This document shows, piece after piece, positions 32,001 through 44,000 of a stretch of DNA of 64,000 nucleotides (the first letter of the stretch is position 1; the number at the start of each line of letters is the position of its first letter). The translations under genes and the position numbers were made by a program. The DNA comes from Liopterus haemorrhoidalis (lineage: Eukaryota > Arthropoda > Insecta > Coleoptera > Dytiscidae): NCBI GenBank assembly GCA_963971575.1, contig OZ020612.1, forward strand, positions 36,559,916-36,623,915, given 5' to 3'. Under the pieces are notes generated by a model. It was given only the letters and a program-made list of their open reading frames with translations, did not search any database and was not told the DNA's origin.

Positions 32001-35000
32001 ACAAAATTTTTGTGTTTGTTTCTGTCTTAATATTGCTTGCCCTTTTGTCAAAAGAAAGTTATAACAAATTTAAAGTCTTTTAATTATAGGCATGCTGTAT
32101 GAAAACGCGGAAAATCATATTTTTTTATTACAAGATCACATGACCGTTTGAGCCCTTTGGGACCCTCCGAATCGCATGCATATATTTAAAAGACTTTTAA
32201 ATATGCATATATTTAAAAGAAAGATAGCCATCGACCAGTGGGAAGACCTCGCAAGAGATGGAGAGATCAGCTAACCGAAGATCTAATAAGTATTGGTAAC
32301 AATGTACTTGGCAAGACATGACAATGAATTGATCAAGATGAAGGACTTATGTGAGTGAGGCCAAAATTCAACCTGACTGATAGTGTCCAAAGAAGAAGAA
32401 GAAGACCTGTTGTATCAAATGTACTATTTTTTCTTCATAACAATCTCTATCTTACTGTAAAATCTTATTACAATTGTGCCATCAAAAGTTCGACTGTCTT
32501 TTATTTTGACTGCAGTTGATGTCTCATTTGTCGATATATGTACCTGTACTGTTACTGTAACATACCTTTTAGCCACTTCTCTGGAACTCTTCCTTCGAAA
32601 ATACATTTAAAAATATCTTCCAAATCTGAAGACATTACTACGAGACCTTTAATACTTTTTTGAAGTTCTTCGAGGTCTATTTGAATTTCATTGAGCAAAA
32701 CGTTATATCTGCAAACCAAAAGTTGTTTTTGTTATATGGCTAAAACGCAGTCCTAATTATGTTGCCAATTGATAGGTGGACAATGGATTTGATTTACAGG
32801 GAGTGCTCACTTAATCTGTAATCCGTTTAACGTACTTCCGAAGATACTTTACCCGCACGAACGTATATGATATCACCCAGACCCTTTGTCAGAAACGTGT
32901 GTAGGTTAAGTTAGGTACGAAACAAGCAAATTGTGACGGTCAAACAAGACGAACCGTTTGTCTGACTCATAATAATAATATATTGGAATATTGAACTGTT
33001 TTAACACAAATTTAAACTTTTTTCGCATATAATATTGACAATATAACATAAAGAAAATAATTAAAATATTCGAAAAATTATTTTTTTTTTCCAAAAACTT
33101 ATACATAGTTAATTGAACTGAAGTCGCCTCATCCTGATACAGGATTTTGTAACAAGTCATACTACTGCGGAGACTACAAATTACATTATTACTGATTTCC
33201 AGATCAGGGTCCGAATCAGTAGGGGCTGGTGAGTAAAATATTTGCAGGGACACTTTTTGAAACATATACTGCAATGATGTCAGCCTACTTCCTGCGGCCC
33301 GAATCTGGCCCAACAAAAAGTTTCAAACGGCACGAAATTTCCCCATCCTCAAAAGATTTTAAAAATTTCTGCCACCCTTCCTCGTTGGTTTTTAAATATC
33401 TGGCCCGTGAAACATATATAGAATTGATATACCACGATGTACAGGGCCGGATTAACCTATTTTGGGGCCCTAGATATTTTTCCCTGCCGGCCCTCCACAA
33501 GAAATAGACAAAAAAAAAAAAAACTCCAAAAAATTAGAAAACAAAGGAAATTAAAAAAATTAATAAATAAATAAATAATGTTCCTGGGGTAGTTAAAAAA
33601 CTAATGCATATGTTAATTTTTTATTAAAATAAGAATTTTCAATACAAAACAAAATAAATAAATTTTAGTTTTTACTCCAATGGAATCAATAGGTAAAAAC
33701 GAAAATTCAAAAATGCAATTTTCTCGCTTTTAATTCTGCAAAATTATCAATTATTTCATCATAATTGATATTGTCCAAAAAAATTTGGTTCGATATATAG
33801 TACAGCTAAAGAAGTTATTTTTGATTGGCTCAATGAGTTTCGTAAATAATTTTTTACACGTTTTAATACTGAAAAGGATTTTTTGCTTGCATTTATTCTG
33901 GAAAGAATTTTATCCCAAATATCTGTTAATAAAATTAATTCTAAATTATTAATTTTGTTTGCTATTTCTCGTGATTCCACTTTTACAGAACATTTCTGAG
34001 ATTTATCTAGAGATATATTAAGTAGAGCATTTTTTATTGCCTTTTGAATTGCCTTAACTGCAGTTAAGTTGACGGTATGACCAGGATCTCAAAAAACCGG
34101 GCCCTAGACATTTGTCTCATTTGTCTATGCCATGATCCGGCCTTGACGATGTATCAAGGTAGAAGGATCACGATTTTTCTCGAAAACGCGATGTGTAAGT
34201 TGGGGGAAAAAAATATGACCAAAGTTAAACATAATAAAAATAATTAATAAATATTTCGCTTTCAAATCATACTTTCAAGTAAGACTTGAAACTGATTTTT
34301 TTTTATTATATATAAAATGGTAATAATACCATTGTTTTTTACTGAACTCTCTATTAAATGTTCTATTTATATTTTTGTTCGATTGTGAAATATTCAATTT
34401 GGTCGATGAGGACCAGTGGCGTAGCGTGGTATGCCTGCGCCCGGGGTAAATCAGCGTCCCTAAATGAAAATCACCAGGACTGGTACAGACAAAATTCCAA
34501 GAGAAGACCTAAAAAAAAAGGTCTTCTCTTCTAAATTTCAAATGAAGACCTACAAAAAAAAGGTCCTCACTTTAACCTTGGTGCCTCCCTGGCATCAAGA
34601 CTACGTTCCTCCGGCCCTGAAAATCACTTAATCGTTCTTCATTTCGGCGCCCAGGTCATTTGTAGTACCCTCCCCCCCCCAACGGTACGCCACTGATAAG
34701 GATCAATGTAGTTGATAGGCCAATGTAGTAATAATTTAGTTTCATAGTTAAAAACGTGTTAATATAACGCATTGTACGCATTTTATTTTATGCAATTTAA
34801 AAAGTACTTTTTACGTGAATTGTTTTTGTCTGGAAAACTAATGAGTACTTACCACAAATCAAACAATCGAACTTAGCAAAGGACGCCGGCTGAAATTCAC
34901 TAATACATAGACACTAATCTCGATGCTGCTGCCATGTTCGTTCAGTTCATTTTTATTACTTGCCTAGATAAATACATTAGAAATCGCAAGTGGCAACACT

Positions 35001-38000
35001 GTGTATTGGGAAATGTCCCAATACACAGTGTCACTACTAGTAATGACTAGTAGTGACCTGAGCATTGTTTTCTAGTTCTAAATTATTAAAATCTAACATT
35101 TATATGCTAAATCTTTGGATTAGAAGTAATAAAAATAAATATATACAGATATATTTAGCTAATTTAATGCAATTTAGAATTTTTAAATTCAGTTTTTTAT
35201 TAAAAATTTTTAGGTCTCTTTCCGAGCGCCACCCTGTCTCGGCCGTCACTGGTCCGAATTATCTAGTAGCGCCATAACATATGCAACCTTTTCGGCCATT
35301 GTTTGAAGTTTTAGGGTTCCCGGTTTCTCCACTCTCGTTTTCATTATTTATTTCGTCTATAATTTGCTTCTGTAGTATGAACGTATCGCCTGTTTACAAA
35401 GCAGCGAGTGTATATTCGTGCAAGCAAGTTGACGTTCATGTGAATTAATTTTATGTATCTATATGGAAATACGCTGTTCGAGTCAAGCTTCAAAAGAGCT
35501 ATGTTTAAACGCGTTATCTTCTTTAGAAATAAATGCTAGAGTGCTTTTTCCACGAGAACAAGCCAGTGAAGACATAGTCTATGCGCCAAGTAATTATGTG
35601 AAACCAATGGTTAACGGTTTATAGACGCTTCGACGTCCGTTGCTCGGCAATGAAGCGACTGTGCGAATACTGGTTTCTTAGCATGAGACATCACTGCCCT
35701 GTTCTCGTGGGTAATTCATTCTACCTCATGACCATGCTTAAAAAAATCAAGATAACGACGGTATCTAGAAAGTGAAGATGACCAACGGAGGCTGATCTAG
35801 TTGTAAATATCTGGTGCAATTTTTTTTGTTGTAATCACGTTAAAATAAACAACATGAGTGTCATCGAACACGTCAATAACTGACGAAAACATCGAAATAT
35901 AATCAGTCAATTATTCATCATATTGTATTTTTTCAATAAACTAAATTTAAAAAAAAGCAATACCTCATATAGGCATGTCTAAGGACTAAGGAATTTCGGA
36001 TCTCTAGAATTTCGGTACTAAAGATATTTCTCACTATTCCCGACAAAAACTGCAATAATAAAATACTTGATACCCGATATATTTGGAAATATTTTCGGAC
36101 AAATTGTCAACATCTGATTAAGTTGAAACAAAACAACAATTCAGCTAATGTCAAAATTATTAACAAATAGGCAGATTTAAATGAAATATCAATTGAGTGG
36201 ATGAAAACCTAAGTAGTGTAAGTCACATTTTGTTCATTTTGAGAAACAAACCATTTGTCAATTCGTTGTATTAAATTGTACACCACTCTGTTTGAAATTC
36301 TTATACAGTTAATAACAGAAGATATATGAGTTGCTGCACTTTTGCATTAAACAGATTTATATTTTAAATTTAGGTTACCACATGTAGTCAGTTATTTTTG
36401 TTGAAAATTTGACTTACACCGCTTTGATTGACCTTTAATTGAATAATACTTTTGGTAAACTGCTAATACGCTAATAGCACCGAATTTCTAAAGCCAATCA
36501 TAAGGAATTGTGGGTATTACCTAACTATTTCTTGAAGCAAAACAACATCCAAAGGCTTTTTATTTTCGCCAATAATTTTGACAGTATGATCATAATCTAT
36601 TGGGTTAGGAATTCTTGCTAAGACATCTGCAGCTAACTGCATTACCTGTTAAATAATGATTGTTATAGTTTAACATATAAACACAAGAGTTCATATACAC
36701 TCCAGTTTTGCAAGTGAAAAATCGGAAATCCCTTCGTAAAATGTTTATTATCTATTATCGTTTCCTAATTCTGCTATCCTAGATTTTTACTAACTTAACC
36801 TAACCAAATTACCTAAATTGATCGTATTTACTAGTGTTTATTACACTATTTTTAATGGGCTATACCTAAAAACTAGGTAATTAGGTTAGGTTTAGTTAGT
36901 AAAAATCTAGGACAGCAAAATTAGGAAAATAGGAAAACGATAATATATAATAAACATTTTATGGCAAGATTGCTGATCTTTCACTTGCAAAACTGGTGTG
37001 TATATAAACTCATGCCATATAAACTTCCTTTTAATAATAATTTATAAATCTTTATTGTCGAAGGCAAATATGCTTATGGAAGTTAGTAATGTAGAAAAGT
37101 TGATTCTGTGACATTCGATGGCCTTGTTCGTTTGAAATGACAGTTAATGGGGTCTAACTTCACCTTGAGTTTATAACATAGTTGTAACATTCCTCAAAAT
37201 GCTAATGTTATATAATTATAAAAGCTATAAGGCTATATAATTTCGCTAGTAATGTTCCTAATGGACAAATTAACACAATGCAAATGTCTTGCCATAATTA
37301 TAACATACTGTAAAGTGCCACAATAGCATATTTAGATATAATTTAATCGATTTGTAAGAAATAAATCTTCGCAATAAATGCACATTTTAATTACAAAGAA
37401 CTACTAAGAACTAGGTCTTTTAGCCATTAATTTATTTATGAAGAAGTATCCAGGAGGTATGTTTTTTTACGGCATCTGCAGGTATTTTTCGAGGTGACAC
37501 CTACAGATTTTTGAAGGTCATTGTTAAACAAGAGGCCTTCTTCACAGTTTCTAATGCGGGCAGACTAAATTTTAGGCGTAATCATCCTGCCGGGTAAAAT
37601 TATGTTTTCCTTAAAAAATGTCGCTAGGGATAAAACCGGTGACGGTTAGCGAAAGCTTATACAATGGTCATAGAGTGACGGTAATCGACTATCACAGGAT
37701 CAGCATTACTTCACTGCTGACGTTTTCTTGCTGTTTTAAGCCTTAGTCCCAAAAACAAGGAAAGGTTACATAGACATACAAGGGAAATTAAAGAATGCTT
37801 GGATAGTAGCAACATGAAAGCTAATACATATCAAGAAAACGGTATTTATTGTTAATAAGTGTCATAAGTTATTTTTTTACATTATCACCATTTGGATTGA
37901 GACAATTGTGATAAGTTGTGACGAGTTTTTGGATATTTTTGTCTAAAATATCAGTCACTTGTGAGTTTGTCATTGCCGTTTTCACTTAATCGTTTTCTAG

Positions 38001-41000
38001 TCCTCTACCACTTAGAAAGTCCTTAAGATGGAGGAATAAATGTTAATCGCTTAGCGCAAGGTCGGGACTTTATGCTGGATGCGAAATAATGTCCCATAAA
38101 TTTGTCAAGTTAAGCTTGAGTCAAGGCATCAACGTGCGGATGAACGTTTCTGTCCAGCAAAACTACTCTGCGAGCAGTAGACCTCGATGTCGATCCACAT
38201 ATTTGACATAAATGACAATCCTTAAAATTTACGGGCATTATTTTCTCGCAGTTTGTTATGATAATGGATCAAAGTGCTAAAAAGAGAAAAAGGAAGACGG
38301 ATTGAAATGATGACTAAAAAAAAGACGAATAGAAGTGATTAAAAAAATAACAAGAGAGATCTATCTCGAGAAAGTGATGAGCTATAAAGTAAGTCTCATC
38401 TTACTCGTCAATTTTCGTCATTTTTCGTACGCGAGTGTTTTACGAAGGTTGTTTAATTGTTCATGATAAAAATTACCTTGCAACACATTACCTTGCTATT
38501 CCAGCAACACATTACCTTGCTAGATATTTTTGTGTTTTATATCGAGTTTTAGCTTGTATCTAGTTTTAAGACATGTATGCAACTGATTATTAAAGTTGTG
38601 TAGCAATCATGGGTCTCTAGTGCTCCTTGACAAACGGTATTATCAAAGCGTAAACTCGGCTCACAGGAAAACATTTTTTAAAGATAGCCTATACTAAAAT
38701 AAATATAAAACCTTGTCTTCTTTGGATTCTGCTTGACCACCCGAAGTTTGTAGTTGTAAAGACATTAGAGTTTCACACAAACATCTTGCTTCGGATATCA
38801 ATGATGTTATATCAGCGTTAGGATGTTGCCCGAAAGCTTCTGGATTGTCAACATTTGGCAGAATACTGATATAGTCTTCGTAAGACTCTAAAGGACCATC
38901 TTTTGGTATGTAGTACGTTGGCAGAGAGGACAGTCTGTAAAGATAATATTTATTTATTTATTTATTTATTTAAAGTTTTGGCCACACCAACAGGATACTA
39001 AAGATCCCAATAATAGGGTGGCACTACATAAATTATATAATTATTATCTGATTGTTAACATATATAAGCAGATAGCACAACAATGATTTAAATAAACATT
39101 TAGATATATCAAATATATAAACTAATTGAGTATGTGTTAGGTTCAATATTATTATAATTATAATAAGCAGTGTAATATAGATTTTTTAAAATTTGTTAAA
39201 TTTGTATTGAAAAGATCTGGAAATTCAGTATGACAAGAATATAAGTTGACCAAGGTAGAGAGACGCAAAGTTGGTGAATTTAAAGCATAATTAGTGTTTT
39301 CATGAGAAGTATAGAAAAAATTAGTATTTCTTATAGGGTAAGAAGGGGTTCTAATAGAGAAAGAGTTTAATATGAATATACAGTCTACAGTGTTGTTAAA
39401 TATTTTGTGAACCATAGATAAATCGGTTAAAATTCGCCTTTTCTCCATCGGCAACAAAATTATGCTGAAATTTGGGAATTTTCTTTTCATAAATTTAACA
39501 AATTTGTTTTGTACGCTTTCCAATCTATTTATATAAGTAAAGTACTGCGGAGACCAACAAACACTGCCAAACTCCATCTGGCTTCGTACAAGCGTTTTGT
39601 ATAAAGTTAAGATGGTTTTAGGTTCCTTAAAGTTTGCGCTGTTTCGAATAACAAATCCTAACATTCTTAATGATTTTTTGGCAATTGTGTTTATATGAAT
39701 ATCAAAGACTAATTTTCTATCCAAAGTTATACCTAAATCACGGACATGATTAACGTTTTGAATTGGTGTATCGTTGATTTTAAAGTTGTAGTTGATAAGC
39801 TGTCTATTTCTTGAAAAAACAATATGGTAGCATTTGTTGATATTTAAAAATAATTTATTTCTTAAGCAGTACCTATAGAACCGATCAATGTCTGATTGCA
39901 TCAGAAAACATGTTTCGATATCAGGAGACGCGAGAAAAATTTTTAAGTCGTCAGCATAGAGGAGAAATTTGGTAAATTTAAAGCATTTGGAGATGTCGTT
40001 GATAAAAATATTAAATAATAAGGGACCCAAATGGGACCCCTGGGGCACACCGGAAGTAATTTCAACCCAGTCAGAGTTAAAGCCCCCCATGGCAATTGAG
40101 TATATTAATAACTATAGTATACTCACCGTGAATTCAGATGTCAATCGATCGACTGAGAATCCATAATATTATCTGTCTCATTTTGTAATACGACACGAAC
40201 AGGGAAACTTAATTTTTTATGTTGTATATTTAAAATATCATCTTAGGGTAGTAATTCTGAAGTGGCTCCTTTCAAATATTTGATATGTCAATCACAATTT
40301 TGACATGTCAATTGCAATTTTGACATGTCAATTTGTTATCTGACATATGTAGTTTTTGACTGAATATAACCTCGATATAATAATATTTAACCATAAATTT
40401 CGAAGTCAGATTTACAAGTCCACATGTTTCCATAAAAGTTTATTTATACCACAACAGTTACCAAAGTAACCAGATCAAGTTTCGTATTACAAATTGAGAC
40501 AGATTATACCTACTTATTTATGCAATTATGGTCTATTTTAAAGTAGAAAAAAGTAGATAGCGCTGCGAACCGAGTACGATTTACATTGATCAAATACAGT
40601 ATAGCGGGAAATTTAAAATAAGTTACAACTAGGGCATGGGCGTAGCAACTGGGTTAGCAAGTGATTTTTTTTTTATATAAAAAAGGTTAATAAGATATTG
40701 AAATAAACAAGGCAGATAATACACTTACGTTATTTATACAACATAAATTCAGTTTAATGGGAAATTTGAAAAAGTTAAAAAAATATTAATTTTAAAAATT
40801 ATGTACTATATATAAAAAGAGAGATTTGGCTAAAAGAGTTTAAACAAAGCAATAAAACAAACAATATATCTTCAGAGCTAAAGTTTCTTATTTAAATAAT
40901 TATTGTAAATAAAAATTAAAATTATATGTATTTTTGGAGACTAATTATATTTTTTTGATGCAATAATATAAAATAAGTTTATATTTTGTAATGTCAGATG

Positions 41001-44000
41001 ACAGATAACAAATGTCAGATGAGAAGTAGTAGTGTGCAATGTAAACAAATGAAGTAGTTGTTATTATTTTGTAAAACAGTTTAACCAAGTTTTTTTGTGA
41101 TATTTTTATTAAATTTTGCATTAATTAATTACAGCATTATTGTCTCAATAAAAGTGTTTTATTTCTTTACGAAATATATTAAAACCTGCGCGTATTAAAA
41201 GTATCACGGGTAGTGACATTTTAAATACGCAAATCGAACAAATTTGGCGACCGTGACAGGACAAGAAGAGTCAGTGAAAGATTAATGCAGAAATTTAGTG
41301 TTGACTTGTGTTTTTAACTGAATAAAGTGCCAAAAAGAATCAAAACTTATATTCCAAGTGGTGTTTGTGCCGTTTTGTGTCGGTCCGCCGGGGAAATTAG
41401 TTTTGGTTACATTTGGAACAGTAACGTGTCTGCGGAAGGCAGTTTTGAACTTTTTTCGCGTAGTTTAATTATTCTGTGTGGCGTTTGGTGCCGTATTATC
41501 GGTCCGCCGGAGAAAGAAGTTTCTGATAGAATATCGAGTACACCTTAAAACAGTTTCAAACATTTTTACGAGGTTTATTTTGAACATTTTTGTTAAAAAT
41601 GGAGCCATTAAAAAAGTGTCGTAGCGTAATACGTAGCATGTTTACGCGTAGTGCAAATAATTTGCAAAGCCTTTTAGATGCGTCGACTACTAATTTGTAC
41701 GAAATAGAAGCAGCCTGGGAATCTATGCAGCAGAAGGATTTTGATCTGAAAAATATGGACAAGCAAATTTTAGACTTGTTGTTGACTGCAGATTCTAGCG
41801 AAGACGTTTTAACAGCTGAATTTATGTCGTGTGTGGAATATAGTAGCCGGTTCGTTAAACTGAAAGTGTCATGTACGCATTTATTAAAATCAAACGTAGG
41901 TTCCGAGACTGGGAGAAGATCTTCTGACAGTCAGGGTAGCCACTATAAATTAAAACTTCCTAAGATGGAATTAAGAGAGTTCGGAGAGAAAGAAGAAAGT
42001 CTAACAACGAAAATAAGACTGTATTCGACGCGTCTGCAGAAGAAAAAGGCTTAGAAAAAGCTGTCTTTTAGCCTCATATTAGTCCTCTTTCTTAATCTGT
42101 TAATTGTCAACTGTCAAAAAATATTGATATGTTAGATAACCTAAAAAATATATAACTGCGTAAAAACAAATTACATGGAGAATTTTCTCCATAAAATCTA
42201 CGCCAAGAATATAAATAAAAGTCTAGATATGTAAATAATAACAAAATATATGAGAAAAATTAAATAATATAAATAATATATATTTCCAATGTTCGACACT
42301 GAACATCTGTCAAAGATTTTCCGCAAAAGAATTGTAACAATCAGCTAAACTAATTTGTAGAAAAAGTCTCAGAATAGGAGAAGAATTAGAAAGTTACAGG
42401 AAGTGTTATGGAAATACTTAATACCTTACTTTCAATAGTTATGTCTATACGTAATGTTTAAATGACCCTGTTCAGTGATATTTCGTTTACATATTTTGGA
42501 AATGTATCCTGAGAATTATTGTATGTATTTTTTTTTTTTTTTTATTTTTATTTCAATGGTTTGCTGCTGTGGCAATTAGCCAGGACAATTTTATATTTGA
42601 GAAAATTTCCATGCCTGAACGGGATTCGAACTCGAGACCTTCGCAACGCAGAGCACATGTGTTACCACTACGCTACGCCGGTAGTAAATATTTATTGTAA
42701 TAAATATTTAATTTCACGAAAACGAGGTCATGTGGAAAATATTTCACCCTGCTTAGCTGTGGAGCTTGACTCATAATATGGGTTGTTTTTTATGAAGTAG
42801 TCCTTAATTTAGAAGACTGTAGTGACGTCTTTGGCGAAAACACGCTATAATAAAGAGCGTTACATGAAATAGCAAGCTTTTAGCTGCAAACGTTAAATCG
42901 TCTGAACCTGCTATTTGACCGCTGAGCAAGGGCACGGACGTTAGTTCAATTCCTGCTTATGTCAAATAATTTGTGTAAAAAATATTTATACAAATTACCG
43001 GCTATAAACTGTATATAAACTGTAGGTGCTGTTGTAAGGATACTATTGCAATAGCATATCCTAGGCAACACATCTAAAAAACATATAATATAATAACTGA
43101 ATTATGTCAGCTTGATGTAAAACTATTTTATAGAAATAAAGAACATTAAAACATGGCGCAGTCGGTATATTAATATATTTATACCAATAATAATAAATGA
43201 AAATGGAGTTTAACAAACCAAATATCCTAAATTTGGATAATAATGTTTGCGACAATTTTCTAAATTTTAAAGAGGAAATTGAAATTTACTTTGAAGCAAT
43301 CGAATCTTATAAAAAACCACAAAAGGTACAAGTGGCAAGATTAAAAAATTTATTGGGGACAGAGGCGTTGAAATTATATAATACTATTAGTACAAAATAA
43401 TAACAATAAGCTATGGGAAAAAGCTGTTGTTATTAATAAATTACCACAACCTAGGTCATATTTAATTAACACTAAAGATAACAAACAATTAAGACGAAAT
43501 ATTATTCATTTAAGAAAAATAAAAAATAATTTAAAAAAAAATGAACTTTAATAAACCAAAGTACTTATACATGTAACAATGTCTTATTATGCATATTAAA
43601 TTAAAGAGGGAGATGTTGTAAGGATACTATTGCAATAGCATATCCTAGGCAACACATCTAAAAAACATATAATATAATAACTGAATTATGTCAGCTTGAT
43701 GTAAAACTATTTTATAGAAATAAAGAACATTAAAACAGGTGCCTTTCTGTGTACGCTAAAAAATGGACGTAGTATTGACCATATTACTCCTGAATGTACA
43801 GAGATTGAAAACATGGTCATGAAACCTGGAAATAGGACGCCTAGGGTCAACTCGGGCTGTCGCGCCAATAATGAATGAATGACTTGAAATAGCGGTATTA
43901 GGTGTCTCACTGTATTGTTTTTTCCTAGTAAAGTACTAAATAAAGTTTGTACCTATAAAATGAGAAAGTTAACGTATCTTCGTTAAAGTATTGGTTGATG

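Larger units (their letters stand above)
40530..42320 (+). mobile_element. Element A copy 3, split by a BEL/Pao fragment
   Basis: 40530-40930 and 42061-42320 match 9760-10330 and 10350-10590 plus 11344 of copy 2 (GTAGATAGCGCTGCGAACC; TATATAACTGCGTAAAAACA; ACTGAACATCTGTCAAA). The middle is a BEL/Pao piece. This copy lacks the THAP interval. Confidence 0.6.

Noticed and set aside
42600..42690. tRNA gene on the minus strand
   Set aside because: A and B boxes are present but the acceptor stem does not pair and an A tail follows; a SINE explains it better.
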